In this document: positions 24,564 to 34,466 of the stretch, one piece after another
Position numbering within the stretch: position 1 is the first letter of the stretch
Layout of the letters: every line of letters begins with the position of its first letter
NCBI RefSeq assembly: GCF_006542395.2
Contig: NZ_CP038231.1
Coordinates: forward strand, 1,054,001-1,118,000
Reading direction: 5' to 3'
Source: Formicincola oecophyllae
GTDB taxonomy: Bacteria; Pseudomonadota; Alphaproteobacteria; Acetobacterales; Acetobacteraceae
DNA length: 64,000 bases
Program-made: the position numbers and the translations under genes
Notes under the pieces: generated by a model
Database searches by the model: none
What the model saw: the letters and a program-made list of their open reading frames with translations, nothing else
Told to the model about the DNA's origin: nothing

Positions 24564-25109
24564 TCAGTGGCTAGCTGCGCCCTGTTCCTTCTTGGCAGCC
24601 TCCAGGGAAGCCATAATGGCTTTTTCAGCGTCAGCTTTGCTGGCCCAGCCGTTGACCTTCACCCATTTGCCGGGCTCCAGGTCTTTGTAGTGTTCAAAGA
24701 AGTGCTTGATTTGGTCACGGGTGATGGCCGGCAGGTCATCGATGGACTGCACATTGTGGAAAAGTGGGTGAATCTTGTCGACTGGTACGCAGATGACCTT
24801 CTCGTCCTCGCCGCCTTCATCGGACATTTTCAACATGCCGATGGGGCGTGCGCGAATCACGCAGCCTGGCACCACAGCGTCTGGCGTCAGCACTAGGACG
24901 TCAAGCGGGTCGCCATCAGCGGCCAGCGTGTTGGGCATGAAGCCATAGGCTGCCGGGTAAGCCATGGGGGTGAACAGGAAACGGTCAACGAAAAGGGCGC
25001 CGCTTTTCTTGTCCAGCTCGTATTTAACTGGTGAGCCCTGGGGGATCTCAATCACGACATTGATGTCTTCAGGCACGTTCTTGCCGGGGGAGAGTTTGGT
25101 CACGTCCAT
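24564..25109 (-). CDS. ppa: Inorganic pyrophosphatase
   Basis: Soluble family I pyrophosphatase that hydrolyses PPi and so drives biosynthetic reactions. Active-site blocks: [38 protein letters not shown], and [10 protein letters not shown] (metal-binding Asp residues), with [14 protein letters not shown] at the C-terminus. About 180 residues, the normal size. I chose the ATG at 25109 ([11 protein letters not shown]), which matches the usual family start; ATG 25121 would add four residues. Monocistronic. Confidence 0.95.
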   Translation of the reverse strand: MDVTKLSPGKNVPEDINVVIEIPQGSPVKYELDKKSGALFVDRFLFTPMAYPAAYGFMPNTLAADGDPLDVLVLTPDAVVPGCVIRARPIGMLKMSDEGGEDEKVICVPVDKIHPLFHNVQSIDDLPAITRDQIKHFFEHYKDLEPGKWVKVNGWASKADAEKAIMASLEAAKKEQGAASH

Positions 25110-25298
25110 GGTGGGGTGCATCCGTCAGTGGGGTTGCAAAAATGGCCTCCACCAGCCAATCCGGCTGGGGGCCTGGCATGCCATAACATTACCGCCGCAC
25201 GGGCGTCCATGTGGAGGGCTGAATGGCGCTTGGCAGGAAATTGGCTATGCGGGGGTTGAAAAATTCCGCTCTTCAGGCCATGTGCACAGCAGCCCTGC

Positions 25299-25372
25299 GC
25301 GCCTGTAGCTCAATTGGTTAGAGCTGGCCGCTCATAACGGCTTGGTTGCGGGTTCGAGTCCTGCCGGGCGCA
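25299..25372 (+). tRNA. tRNA-Met (CAT), probably elongator
   Basis: Acceptor GCGCCTG pairs with CGGGCGC (one G-T pair); D-arm GCTC/GAGC; anticodon stem GCCG/CGGC with loop CTCATAA, anticodon CAT; T-arm GCGGGTTCGAGTCCTGC. CCA is not encoded. Anticodon CAT could also be tRNA-Ile2 carrying lysidine; there are no initiator features such as three G-C pairs in the anticodon stem. Confidence 0.88.
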
Positions 25373-25511
25373 GGGCCTTCATTTCAGAAAACACAGGCAG
25401 GGCTTGGCCTTGCCACCCTACGTTCCTGGGCGCCGGCAGACATGCGCCACGCAGCCGGGCCAGAATCACACCGGCCGCTTCAGCCAGCGCGGCCCCAACC
25501 GGAAGTTGTCC

Positions 25512-27191
25512 ATGGCCGCCACACAGTACGTCTATGTCATGAAAGACCTCACCAAGTCCTACCAGGGCGGGCGTGAGGTCTTCAAAGGCATTACCCTTTC
25601 CTTCATGCCAGGCGCTAAGATTGGCGTTCTTGGCGTCAATGGCGCTGGCAAGTCCACCTTGCTTAAGATCATGGCAGGCAAGGACAAGGAGTTCGGCGGG
25701 GAGGCATGGGCTGCTGAAGGCGCGCGCATTGGCTACCTGGAGCAGGAGCCTCAGCTCGACCCCAACCTGACCGTGGGGGAGAATGTGGCGCAAGGTTTTG
25801 GTGACCTCAAGAAGGCAGTTGATCGCTTCAATGAGATCTCCATGAAGTTCGCTGAACCCATGGATGACGATGAAATGACCGCCCTGCTGGCTGAACAGGC
25901 CGAACTGCAGGAAAAGATAGACGCTGGCGATGGATGGGAGCTGGACCGCAAGCTTGACATCGCCTTGGACGCCTTGCGCTGCCCCCCTGCTGACAGCCCC
26001 GTCACCCACCTGTCAGGCGGGGAGAAGCGCCGCGTGGCCTTGTGCCGCCTTTTGCTGGAGAAACCAGACCTCCTCCTGCTGGATGAGCCCACCAACCACC
26101 TGGACGCGGAAAGCGTGGCCTGGCTGGAGAAAACCCTGCGTGATTACCCAGGCACGGTCATGGTCATCACCCATGACCGTTACTTCCTGGATAATGTCAC
26201 CAACTGGATCCTGGAAATCGAACGCGGTCGTGGCCTACCGTTTGAGGGCAACTACTCCTCCTGGCTGGAGCAGAAGCGCAAGCGCCTTGCCCAGGAGGAG
26301 AAGGAGGAGAGCGCCCGTCAACGCTCCCTGGCGGCGGAGCAGCAGTGGATGGCCAGTTCCCCCAAGGCGCGCCAAGCCAAAAGCAAGGCCCGCATTCAGC
26401 GCTATGAGGAAATGCTGGCTGAAGGCCAGAACGACACGTCAGGCACAGCTGAAATCGTCATCACCCCAGGCCCACGCCTGGGCACTACGGTGATTGAGGC
26501 CGAGGGGCTCTCCAAAGGTTTTGGTGAGCGCCAATTGATTGACGGCCTTGATTTCAAACTGCCGCCAGGTGGCATTGTCGGGGTCATCGGGGCCAATGGC
26601 GCTGGCAAATCCACGCTCTTCAAGATGATCACAGGCCTTGAGAAGCCCGATGGCGGCGAGCTGCGCATTGGCGAGACCGTCAAGCTCGGTTACGTTGACC
26701 AGTCCCGCCATGAGCTTGATGACAACAAAACCGTCTGGGAAGAGATCTCAGGCGGCACGGACGTCATCTACCTTGGCAAGCGCGCTGTGCCTTCACGCGC
26801 CTATGTGGGGGCGTTCAACTTCAAGGGGTCTGATCAGCAGAAGCGCGTTGGGGTCCTTTCCGGCGGTGAGCGCAACCGTGTCCACCTTGCCAAGATGCTC
26901 AAGGAGGACAACAACGTCATCCTCTTGGACGAACCGACCAACGACCTGGACGTGGACACCCTGCGCGCCCTTGAGGAGGCACTGGAGAAGTTCGCTGGCT
27001 GCGCCGTGGTCATCACCCATGACCGCTGGTTCCTGGACCGTTTGGCCACCCATATCCTGGCTTTTGAGGGCGACAGTCACGTTGAGTGGTTTGAAGGCAA
27101 CTTCGAAGCTTATGAAGCCGACAAGCGCCGCCGCCTGGGGCCAGACGCCACGGAGCCTGGGCGCATCAAGTACCGCCCTGTGAGCCGCTGA
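25512..27191 (+). CDS. ettA: Energy-dependent translational throttle protein EttA (ABC-F)
   Basis: Ribosome-associated ABC-F ATPase that gates the first elongation step according to ATP/ADP. There are two ATP-binding domains: Walker [10 protein letters not shown] near 38-46 and GANGAGKST in the second half, signatures [12 protein letters not shown] and [12 protein letters not shown], and Walker [13 protein letters not shown] and [12 protein letters not shown]. The linker region with the arm and PtIM ([20 protein letters not shown]) is present and there is no transmembrane domain. Length 559, as in the family. ATG 25512 ([13 protein letters not shown]) is the natural start; the upstream open frame runs into tRNA-Met. 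Confidence 0.95.
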   Translation: MAATQYVYVMKDLTKSYQGGREVFKGITLSFMPGAKIGVLGVNGAGKSTLLKIMAGKDKEFGGEAWAAEGARIGYLEQEPQLDPNLTVGENVAQGFGDLKKAVDRFNEISMKFAEPMDDDEMTALLAEQAELQEKIDAGDGWELDRKLDIALDALRCPPADSPVTHLSGGEKRRVALCRLLLEKPDLLLLDEPTNHLDAESVAWLEKTLRDYPGTVMVITHDRYFLDNVTNWILEIERGRGLPFEGNYSSWLEQKRKRLAQEEKEESARQRSLAAEQQWMASSPKARQAKSKARIQRYEEMLAEGQNDTSGTAEIVITPGPRLGTTVIEAEGLSKGFGERQLIDGLDFKLPPGGIVGVIGANGAGKSTLFKMITGLEKPDGGELRIGETVKLGYVDQSRHELDDNKTVWEEISGGTDVIYLGKRAVPSRAYVGAFNFKGSDQQKRVGVLSGGERNRVHLAKMLKEDNNVILLDEPTNDLDVDTLRALEEALEKFAGCAVVITHDRWFLDRLATHILAFEGDSHVEWFEGNFEAYEADKRRRLGPDATEPGRIKYRPVSR

Positions 27192-27242
27192 TTCCAAAGC
27201 GCCCCTGAAACACGCCGTTGGCTTGGGCGGGAGTGACGTTCT

Positions 27243-27746
27243 GTGAGCTTTTACCTGCACACGGCGCGCCTTATCCTCTCCCCCCTCGGTTGGCAGGACA
27301 TGGAGCCCATGGCGCGCCTGAAAGCTGATGGCGGCGCTTTTGGGGGGATGTTGGGGGGCGTGCGCAACCGCGCCCAGGCTGAAGCTGAAATGGCCGCTGA
27401 CGTTGCTTTCTGGGGCAAGCGTGGTGTGGGGTTGTTCGCCATAAGGGAACAAGGGCGCTTCCTGGGCATGACGGGCGTTCATGAACGCCCTGATGATAGG
27501 GGTCTTGCGTTGCGCATGGCGCTGTTCCCATGGGCGTCAGGGCGGGGGGTGGCCAGGGAAGCTGCCAGCGCTGCCCTGTGTTACACACTAGATAAGCCCG
27601 ACATAGAGCGCGTTGTGGCGGTGGCGCGCGAAGACAACATCGCTTCGCGTGTTGTACTGGGGGCCATTGGCATGGTGGAGTGTGAACGCTTCCTGCGCAA
27701 TGGCACGGAAATGGTGGTATATGAAAGCCTTCGTCCTCTGGACTGA
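27243..27746 (+). CDS. GNAT family N-acetyltransferase
   Basis: A 167-residue RimJ/RimL-type acetyltransferase. TARLILSPLGWQDMEPMARL starts the fold, and GLFAIREQGRFLGMTGV, ALFPWASGRGVAREAASAAL (acetyl-CoA binding) and VVAVAREDNIASRVVLGAIGM follow. The acceptor substrate is unknown. It starts at GTG 27243 with GGGAG about ten bases upstream. It lies between ettA and argC in the same direction but with gaps of 50-60 bases. Confidence 0.85.
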   Translation: MSFYLHTARLILSPLGWQDMEPMARLKADGGAFGGMLGGVRNRAQAEAEMAADVAFWGKRGVGLFAIREQGRFLGMTGVHERPDDRGLALRMALFPWASGRGVAREAASAALCYTLDKPDIERVVAVAREDNIASRVVLGAIGMVECERFLRNGTEMVVYESLRPLD

Positions 27747-27806
27747 AAAGGCCTGGGGCAACCAGCCCCCCTTCACACTTCCCCACCCCAACCAACAGGA
27801 TTGCCC

Positions 27807-28769
27807 ATGACGGCTCAAGCCCCCAAGATCTTCATTGATGGTGAGGCAGGTACCACTGGGCTGGGCATTCGCAAGCGCCTGGCGCCGCTGGAGCAGGCGG
27901 GGCGGCTGCGCCTTCTGGCCATTGACCCTGCCAAGCGCAAGGAACCGGCGGCGCGACAAGCCTTGATGGCAGAAGCTGATATTACTGTACTTTGCTTGCC
28001 TGATGACGCCGCCCGTGAGGCCGTTGCCTTGGCTGATGAGCTCGAGCACACGAGCCACGCTACCAAAGTGCTGGACGCCAGCACCGCCCATCGCACCCAG
28101 CCTGGCTGGGTCTATGGCTTCCCTGAGCTGGCGCCTGGGCAGGAAAAGCTGATTGCGCAGGCGCGCAGGGTGGCCAACCCTGGCTGTTACGCCACAGGCG
28201 CCATCGCCCTTCTGCACCCCCTGGTCAGCCAGGGGCTGGTCAAAGCGGACGCCCCCCTCAGTATCAACGCCGTTTCAGGTTACAGCGGTGGTGGGCGCAA
28301 AATGATGGAAAGCCACGCCCGTGAAGGGGGGCCAGCCTTCATGCTTTACGCTTTGGGCAAAGCGCACAAACACCTGCCGGAAATCAGCCTTCGCGCAGGT
28401 TTGGCGCACCCGCCCCTATTCGTGCCCTCAGTGGGGCATTTCCCACAAGGCATGGTCGTCTCCATTCCCCTTCACCAGGGGGTACAGTTGGCGCCAGGCC
28501 TAGGTGGCGCTGAAGTCCGCGATGCCCTGGCACGTTTCTACAACCAATTCACCACCCATGGCGTGCATGTTCTGGATCAGCCTCAGCCCACCATGGTGGC
28601 TGAAGGCCTGGCTGGGCGTGATGACATGGAGCTTGCCGTGCACAGCGTGCCAGAGGCCAAGGGTGTAGTGTTGACGGCGCGCTTGGACAACCTCGGCAAG
28701 GGTGCATCTGGCGCGGCTTGCCGTAACATCATGCTGATGGCTGGCCTTGAAAACTCTAAGATGATCTGA
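27807..28769 (+). CDS. argC: N-acetyl-gamma-glutamyl-phosphate reductase (type 2)
   Basis: Third step of arginine synthesis: NADPH reduction of N-acetylglutamyl phosphate to the semialdehyde. DGEAGTTGLGIRKRL is the N-terminal cofactor motif, the catalytic Cys is in VANPGCYATGAIALL (about residue 125), and YSGGGRKMME lies in the substrate domain. The 320-residue length fits the short type 2 form. ATG 27807 is behind ACAGGA; TTG 27801 is also in frame. No other arg gene is near. A tRNA-Leu follows. Confidence 0.95.
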   Translation: MTAQAPKIFIDGEAGTTGLGIRKRLAPLEQAGRLRLLAIDPAKRKEPAARQALMAEADITVLCLPDDAAREAVALADELEHTSHATKVLDASTAHRTQPGWVYGFPELAPGQEKLIAQARRVANPGCYATGAIALLHPLVSQGLVKADAPLSINAVSGYSGGGRKMMESHAREGGPAFMLYALGKAHKHLPEISLRAGLAHPPLFVPSVGHFPQGMVVSIPLHQGVQLAPGLGGAEVRDALARFYNQFTTHGVHVLDQPQPTMVAEGLAGRDDMELAVHSVPEAKGVVLTARLDNLGKGASGAACRNIMLMAGLENSKMI

Positions 28770-28820
28770 AAACGGCTCTTGCCGTCTTGAAAAGGGTGCG
28801 CTATGCCCCATCACTGCGTA

Positions 28821-28906
28821 GCGAGCGTGGCGGAATGGTAGACGCAGCGGACTCAAAATCCGCCGGAGGCAACTCCATGGGGGTTCAAGTCCCCCCGCTC
28901 GCACCA
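28821..28906 (+). tRNA. tRNA-Leu (CAA)
   Basis: Class II tRNA with a long variable arm. Acceptor GCGAGCG pairs with CGCTCGC; anticodon stem GCGGA/TCCGC with loop CTCAAAA, anticodon CAA; variable arm GGAGGCAACTCC; T-arm GGGGGTTCAAGTCCCCC; CCA is encoded (28904-28906). Confidence 0.95.
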
Positions 28907-29081
28907 TTAACACAAAGCGTGATGCAGGGCGCAGGTTTGCGCAAAGCTGTTTCTTGACGCCCCGCCAGCCTCTGCCTAAAGTCCCGTCCATTGCAACAGT
29001 GCAAGCCGCCGCCAAAACGCTGGTTGGGTGGCGGGCGCCAACGGGGCCTCATCCAAGACGCCCCACCGCTGAGGACAGACG

Positions 29082-29420
29082 ATGACGGCCACCGACAACA
29101 TCAATTTTGATGAGAAACACCTGCGCCACATGCAGGACCAGCTCTCCACCCTTTCCAAAAACTTCAACCATCTCCGCAACAAGGCGATGGAAAAGAGCCA
29201 CGCCATCGGCGCAGACCGTGCTGCCTGGTATGAGACTGAAAGCGAAGTGCTGGACGCTGCTATCAACAAGCTTGAAATGGCTGAGGCCGCCCTGCGCAAA
29301 GGTCCTTTGGAAAAAGCCGTGGCTGACGGCCTGGTGAAGCTCCAGGGCTTCATCGCTAAGCTCAAGGGTGAGGTTGACGCTGACCTGGCCAAGCTCAAAT
29401 CGGCTGAGAACAACCAGTAA
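29082..29420 (+). CDS. Small helical (coiled-coil) hypothetical protein
   Basis: A 112-residue highly charged, all-helical protein with heptad-like stretches (LRHMQDQLSTLSKNFNHLRN and VKLQGFIAKLKGEVDADLAK). There is no Cys, no signal peptide and no membrane segment. GAGGACAGACG precedes the ATG, so it is likely translated. It lies between tRNA-Leu and serC and may be the first gene of the serC-hisZ transcript. Family unrecognised. Confidence 0.65.
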   Translation: MTATDNINFDEKHLRHMQDQLSTLSKNFNHLRNKAMEKSHAIGADRAAWYETESEVLDAAINKLEMAEAALRKGPLEKAVADGLVKLQGFIAKLKGEVDADLAKLKSAENNQ

Positions 29421-29539
29421 CGCCGTTTCCTTAAACCTTGCCCAAAGGGGCGCCACTGTGCCTGCAGCAGCTGGCGCCCTTGGCCATGAAGCTGTGGGCA
29501 TCTTTTTTCAAAGGTGCCCGCATTGAGGCTACCTGCCCC

Positions 29540-30772
29540 ATGACTGCCCAAGGCATCACTAAACCTGTCCATCGCCCCGCCCGTCCTTGGTTTTCTTCAG
29601 GGCCTTGTGCCAAGCGGCCTGGATGGTCCCTCGAAGCGCTTCAAAATGCTTTGTTGGGCCGTTCGCACCGTTCCCAGGAAGGCCGCGCCCGGTTGGGCGA
29701 GGTGATAGACCGCTCTGCCAAGCTGCTTGGCGTGCCAGAAGGCTGGAAGGTGGGCATCGTGCCCGCTTCCGACACAGGCGCTGTGGAGCTCCTCCTCTGG
29801 AGTTTGGGCGGGCAGGCTGGCCATGGTGTTGACGTCCTAGCGTTTGAGACCTTCTCAGCCACGTGGGCCAAAGATCTTGAAAATGAGCTTGCCCTTGAGG
29901 ATGTGCGCGTTTTCTCCGCCCCCCAAGGCCAACTCCCCAACCTTGCCGCCATCGATTGGTCGCGTGACGTTGTGCTGACATGGAACGGCACCACGTCTGG
30001 TGTGTGCCTGCCTGGGCTTGACTCTGTGCCGCCCCGCCATGATGGCCTGGTTCTGTGCGATGCCACGTCAGCGGCTTTTGCCATGGATTTACCTTGGGAG
30101 CGGCTCGATGCTGTGACGTGGTCGTGGCAAAAGGCGTTGGGGGGGGAGGCCGCCCATGGCATGGTGGCCCTCAGCCCGCGTGCTGTGGCGCGCCTGGAGG
30201 AAGGGGCGCCGCGTCCCCTGCCCAAAATCTTTCGTTTGACCAAGCCTGCTGCCAACCCCACCCCAGGCCGACCTGCTCAGCTTAATGAAGCTATCTTCAA
30301 AGGGGACACCATCAACACCCCTTCCATGCTGTGCGTGGAAGATGCGCTTGACGGGTTGAAATGGGCTGAAGCCATCGGTGGCTTGCGTGCGCTTAAACAG
30401 CGCGTTCAAAATAATTTCAAAACCATTCAAGATTGGGTGGCGCAGCGTGATTGGGTGGAGTTCCTGGTCAAGAACCCACAGGAACGCTCCTGTACCTCAG
30501 TCTGCCTAGAGGTGACGGCGCCGTGGTTCAAGGACCTTTGCAAAGAGGCCCAAACCAAGGCCATCAAGGCTATGACAGCCCTTTTGGCAACTGAAAAAGC
30601 TGGTTACGACGTGGCAGCCCACCGTGATTCACCCCCGGGGTTGCGGATTTGGTGTGGTGCTACAGTGGACCAGCCCGACATCGAGGCGCTTCTGCCGTGG
30701 TTGGATTGGGCTTTTGCTGAAGTAGCAGCCACCCTTCGCCATGGGCAGAACAGTCAGGACGCTTCATCATGA
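29540..30772 (+). CDS. serC: Phosphoserine transaminase
   Basis: PLP-dependent enzyme making 3-phosphoserine from 3-phosphohydroxypyruvate in serine synthesis. RPWFSSGPCAKRPGWS begins the fold, ASDTGAVELLLWSL contacts the cofactor, LCDATSAAFAMDL holds the PLP Asp, and the Schiff-base Lys is in WSWQKALGGE. About 410 residues, the type seen in alphaproteobacteria and archaea. The start is uncertain: ATG 29540 (weak GAGG upstream) is chosen because homology begins soon after, with an open frame back to 29438. It overlaps hisZ by four bases (ATGA). No serA was seen here. Confidence 0.9.
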   Translation: MTAQGITKPVHRPARPWFSSGPCAKRPGWSLEALQNALLGRSHRSQEGRARLGEVIDRSAKLLGVPEGWKVGIVPASDTGAVELLLWSLGGQAGHGVDVLAFETFSATWAKDLENELALEDVRVFSAPQGQLPNLAAIDWSRDVVLTWNGTTSGVCLPGLDSVPPRHDGLVLCDATSAAFAMDLPWERLDAVTWSWQKALGGEAAHGMVALSPRAVARLEEGAPRPLPKIFRLTKPAANPTPGRPAQLNEAIFKGDTINTPSMLCVEDALDGLKWAEAIGGLRALKQRVQNNFKTIQDWVAQRDWVEFLVKNPQERSCTSVCLEVTAPWFKDLCKEAQTKAIKAMTALLATEKAGYDVAAHRDSPPGLRIWCGATVDQPDIEALLPWLDWAFAEVAATLRHGQNSQDASS

Positions 30773-31920
30773 AATCCTCTGAAAACAATCCCGCCCTCCT
30801 CCCAGCCGGTTTCTTTGACCTGCTGCCTGGTGAAGCCACCGCTGAGGCACGGGGCCTGCGTTCCATCATGGATGTTTTGGCCGCTTATGGTTATGAGCGC
30901 GTGCGCCCGCCCTTGCTTGAATTTGAGGAATCGCTGTTGTCGGCAGGGGGTGCGGCCCTTTCTGAACAGGCGTTCAGGATCATGGATCCAACATCGCACC
31001 GCATGATGGCGCTGCGCCCAGACATGACCACGCAAATTGCCCGCATGAGCCAAGTGCGTCTTGGTGAACGCGCCCGCCCCCTGCGCCTTTCCTACAGTGG
31101 TGAATGCGTGGTGATTGGCAGCCAAGGGCGTGACAGCGCACGCCAGATGCTGCAGGCAGGCTTGGAACTCATCGGTCCAGACAGCCCCGCTGCCGATGCG
31201 GAGGTGGTGGCTGTCAGCGTGGCTGCTTTGGAACGCGTTGGCATTGATTTGAGCGAGGTATCCTTTGACATTTCCATGCCAACGCTTGTTTGGCGCATTT
31301 TGGAAGTCTGCCCGCCAGAGCGCCGCCCCGCCTTGGCGGAAGCGCTGGAACGCCGCGACAGCGCTGCCATCGCCAAGCATGGTGGTGCTGACAGCGCCTT
31401 GCTTGTGGGCTTGGCTGAAGCCAGCGGCCCCGCCAACCACGCGCTAGCGGCTTTGACGAAACTGGACGTACCTTCAGGGCTGCGTGCTGATGTGGAGCGG
31501 CTGGTTGCTTCTGCCCGTGCCATCATGGCGCGTGTTCCTGGCCTTTCCCTGACCATAGACCCCATCGAGTGCAGGGGCTGGCGTTACCACACAGGGCTTT
31601 GCATGGCCGTTTATTCCCGCCGTTCCCATGAGGAGCTGGGCTTGGGTGGGCGCTATATGGCTGGACAGGAGCCAGCTTGCGGCCTGACCTTGCGGCCCCA
31701 GGCCCTTTTGCGCGCAGCACGCCCGCAGGAGAAGGCGCCACGTTGCCTAGTGCCTGACACCCTCGATGACGGCGCGCTGCACACCCTGCACGGGCAGGGT
31801 TACGTCACCATCGCCCCCCACGCTCCCTGGCCTGCCACCCAGGAGGGGGTGAAAGCGCTTGCAGCGCGGCACCGCTGCAAAAATGCCTGGATGGAGGGCA
31901 AAGCTGTTCAGGCTGTTTGA
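30769..31920 (+). CDS. hisZ: ATP phosphoribosyltransferase regulatory subunit
   Basis: HisRS-like, non-aminoacylating partner needed by the short form of HisG in the first step of histidine synthesis. PAGFFDLLPGEATAEARGLR starts the class II synthetase fold, and ALRPDMTTQIARM and RLSYSGECVV match HisZ motifs. The C-terminal half keeps GLGGRYMAG in a degenerate core. Length 383. The ATG overlaps the serC stop, and purA follows at 148 bases, an order seen in related species. Tandem His-related residues of true HisRS are missing, supporting the regulatory role. Confidence 0.93.
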   Translation: MKSSENNPALLPAGFFDLLPGEATAEARGLRSIMDVLAAYGYERVRPPLLEFEESLLSAGGAALSEQAFRIMDPTSHRMMALRPDMTTQIARMSQVRLGERARPLRLSYSGECVVIGSQGRDSARQMLQAGLELIGPDSPAADAEVVAVSVAALERVGIDLSEVSFDISMPTLVWRILEVCPPERRPALAEALERRDSAAIAKHGGADSALLVGLAEASGPANHALAALTKLDVPSGLRADVERLVASARAIMARVPGLSLTIDPIECRGWRYHTGLCMAVYSRRSHEELGLGGRYMAGQEPACGLTLRPQALLRAARPQEKAPRCLVPDTLDDGALHTLHGQGYVTIAPHAPWPATQEGVKALAARHRCKNAWMEGKAVQAV

Positions 31921-32068
31921 AGTAGGCTCCCACGGGCTGGGCCCTGTTTTTGACGTGTAAGGTTTAGAGCCGACCAGCCCGGCTGGGCTGTTGGCTTGGA
32001 ATGGCTGGGTTCAAGGTGCCAAGTGCCCTTGGAAGCCACCCTGTAGGCAAGGTGAGAAGGAGGCTGGA

Positions 32069-33358
32069 ATGGCCAATGTGACGGTGATTGGCACCCAATG
32101 GGGTGATGAGGGTAAAGGCAAGATTGTGGACTGGCTGGCCAGCCGCGCTGATGTGGTGGTGCGTTTCCAAGGGGGGCACAATGCAGGCCACACCTTGGTT
32201 GTGGATGGCAAGGTCTACAAGCTCTCCCTGCTACCTTCAGGGGTGGTGAGCGGCAAAACAGGCGTCATTGGCAATGGCGTTGTAGTCGATCCAACAGCCC
32301 TTCTGGCTGAAATTGAACGTGTTGGGCAGCAGGGCCTCAACGTCACGCCTGAAAACCTCTGGGTGGCAGACACCGTTCCCCTCATCCTGCCGCTGCATGG
32401 TGCGCTTGACCGCGCACGGGAAGCTGCGCGTGGTGAACACCAGATTGGCACCACTGGCCGTGGCATTGGCCCAGCCTATGAGGATAAGGTGGGCCGCCGC
32501 GCCATCCGCTTGTGCGACCTGCGTGAGCCAGAGACGCTTGAATGGAAAGTGGATGAGCTTCTGCGCCACCACAATCCCTTGTTGGCTTCCTTGGGGCAGA
32601 AAACCTTCACCCGTGAGGAGGTGTTGAGTCACCTCAATGAAGTCGCCCCCAAGGTCCTGCCTTATGCCTGCCATGCCTGGGACAGGCTGGACGCTGTAGC
32701 GCGCCAGGGCAGGCGTATCCTGTTTGAGGGGGCGCAGGCCGTGATGCTTGATGTTGACCACGGCACCTATCCGTTCGTCACAAGCTCCAACACGGTGGCG
32801 GCGCAGGCTGGCACGGGCAGCGGCATGGGCCCACGCAGCACAGGGTTTGTTCTAGGCATTGCCAAGGCTTACGTCACGCGCGTGGGCGCTGGCCCTTTCC
32901 CCACCGAACTTTCAGATGAGACTGGCCGCCGCTTGGGTGAACGTGGCCACGAGTTCGGCACCGTGACGGGGCGCCCGCGCCGTTGTGGGTGGTTTGACGC
33001 TGTTTTGGCGCGCCGCGCTGTGCGGGTTGGCGGGGTGAACGGCCTTGCTCTCACCAAGCTGGATGTGCTGGACGGCTTTGATGAAGTGGCCATCTGCACA
33101 GGTTATGAGCTTGACGGCAAGCGCATTGACGCCTTCCCCTCCGCCCCTGGGGCGCAGGCGCGGGTGAAGCCCATTTTGGAGTTCATGCCAGGCTGGAAGG
33201 AAAACACGGCTGGCGCCCGTTCCTGGGCAGAACTCCCAGCCCAGGCCATCAAGTATGTGCGCCGCATTGAGGAATTGACAGGCGCTCCGGTGACGCTGCT
33301 TTCCACCAGCCCAGAACGCGATGACACCATCCTGATGCACGATCCCTTCGAAGGCTGA
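32069..33358 (+). CDS. purA: Adenylosuccinate synthetase
   Basis: GTP-dependent conversion of IMP to adenylosuccinate, the first committed step to AMP. The P-loop-like [17 protein letters not shown] starts at residue 8. [21 protein letters not shown], and the GTP-binding [12 protein letters not shown] near the C-terminal third are all intact. Length 429 is standard. I chose ATG 32069 because AAGGAGG lies just upstream and the family N-terminus starts there; the longer open frame back to 31991 is non-coding. Confidence 0.97.
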   Translation: MANVTVIGTQWGDEGKGKIVDWLASRADVVVRFQGGHNAGHTLVVDGKVYKLSLLPSGVVSGKTGVIGNGVVVDPTALLAEIERVGQQGLNVTPENLWVADTVPLILPLHGALDRAREAARGEHQIGTTGRGIGPAYEDKVGRRAIRLCDLREPETLEWKVDELLRHHNPLLASLGQKTFTREEVLSHLNEVAPKVLPYACHAWDRLDAVARQGRRILFEGAQAVMLDVDHGTYPFVTSSNTVAAQAGTGSGMGPRSTGFVLGIAKAYVTRVGAGPFPTELSDETGRRLGERGHEFGTVTGRPRRCGWFDAVLARRAVRVGGVNGLALTKLDVLDGFDEVAICTGYELDGKRIDAFPSAPGAQARVKPILEFMPGWKENTAGARSWAELPAQAIKYVRRIEELTGAPVTLLSTSPERDDTILMHDPFEG

Positions 33359-33374
33359 ACCCCAAACCCCAAAG

Positions 33375-33429
33375 CCTTCCCCAACGCTGCTGGTGGACAC
33401 CAGCTGGGGCCGCTTGGGGACTGGGAAGG
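33375..33429. terminator. Extended inverted repeat between purA and ftsY
   Basis: A perfect inner stem GCTGGTG/CACCAGC (33389-33395 with 33398-33404) sits inside outer arms CCTTCCC (33375-33381) and GGGAAGG (33423-33429). It lies between two convergent genes and could terminate both, but it has no clear T tract. Confidence 0.4.
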
Positions 33430-33434
33430 TAGGT

Positions 33435-34364
33435 TTAGCTGGTTGCTTCTTTCTCCCCAGCTTCCTCACCCACCAGGCCACGAGCGTAGTCGAGGGGGGC
33501 GAAGGGGCGAAGGTCCTCAGCCTGCTCCCCCACACCCACCATGTGGACGGGCAATTTGAAGCGCTCTGCCAGCGCCACCACAATACCGCCGCGTGCCGAG
33601 CCATCCAGTTTGGTCACGGCTAAGCCAGTCACCTGCACCAATTCCTGGAAAACCCGCACCTGTTCCAGCGCGTTCTGGCCAGTGGTGGCGTCTAGCACCA
33701 GCAATGTGCTGTGGGGCGCCGTTGGATCAAACTTCTTGATGACGCGAACGATCTTCGCCAGTTCCTCCATCAAGGCGTTTTTATTGTGCAAACGCCCAGC
33801 CGTGTCGATCAGGACGATGTCCGCGCCTTCCTCAGTGGCTTTCTTGAGGCCATCATAAGCAAGCCCGGCTGCGTCTGCGTTCTGTTTGCCAGCAATGACG
33901 GGCACGCCGGCACGGTGGCCCCAGATTTGCAGCTGTTCCACTGCAGCGGCGCGAAAAGTATCGCCAGCCACCAGGACAACCTTTTTGCCCTCCCCCTGAT
34001 ATTGGTGGGCCAATTTGCCAATGGTGGTGGTTTTGCCCACGCCATTGACCCCCACAACCAGCACCACATGGGGCTTTTTGCTTGGGTCTGGGGTGAAGGG
34101 CACTGCCACAGGCGCTAATACCTTAGCGATTTCGGCGCTCAAAGCTTCGCGGATTTCAGGGCCACTTACCTGTTTGCCGAAGCTTTTGTCGCGCAAGCTG
34201 CCCACGACACGCTCAGCCAGGGCTGGCCCCAGGTCGGCGGCGATCAGCTCATCCTCCAGCTCCTCCAATGTTTCTTCATCAAGGATGCGTTTGGAGAAAA
34301 CGGCGTTGATGCGTGCGTTGGAGCGTGAAAGCCCTTTTTTAAGACGTGAGAAAAATCCTGCCAT
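33435..34364 (-). CDS. ftsY: Signal recognition particle receptor FtsY
   Basis: SRP receptor GTPase that delivers ribosome-nascent chains to the Sec translocon. The N-terminal helical N domain (1-95) has no long acidic A domain, as in many alphaproteobacteria. The G domain carries GVNGVGKTTTIGKLA (G1), AGDTFRAAAVEQL, DTAGRLHN (G3) and VTKLDGSARGG (G4 TKLD). 309 residues. It is third in the dapF-mtaB-ftsY set, 102 bases after mtaB. The matching SRP RNA is at 52766. Confidence 0.96.
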   Translation of the reverse strand: MAGFFSRLKKGLSRSNARINAVFSKRILDEETLEELEDELIAADLGPALAERVVGSLRDKSFGKQVSGPEIREALSAEIAKVLAPVAVPFTPDPSKKPHVVLVVGVNGVGKTTTIGKLAHQYQGEGKKVVLVAGDTFRAAAVEQLQIWGHRAGVPVIAGKQNADAAGLAYDGLKKATEEGADIVLIDTAGRLHNKNALMEELAKIVRVIKKFDPTAPHSTLLVLDATTGQNALEQVRVFQELVQVTGLAVTKLDGSARGGIVVALAERFKLPVHMVGVGEQAEDLRPFAPLDYARGLVGEEAGEKEATS

Positions 34365-34466
34365 GGCCCTGCATCGTGGTGGAATGAAAATGAAGTGTGC
34401 TTTGAAACATGTGCCCCTCCCCCTGCCCTGCCAAGGGCCTGGGCGGGGTGGAGCCCTTGTTTTGTA

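Noticed and set aside
21896-28906. tRNA genes as integration sites for mobile elements
   Set aside because: No integrase, direct repeat of the tRNA 3' end or atypical gene cargo follows tRNA-Gly, tRNA-Met or tRNA-Leu.
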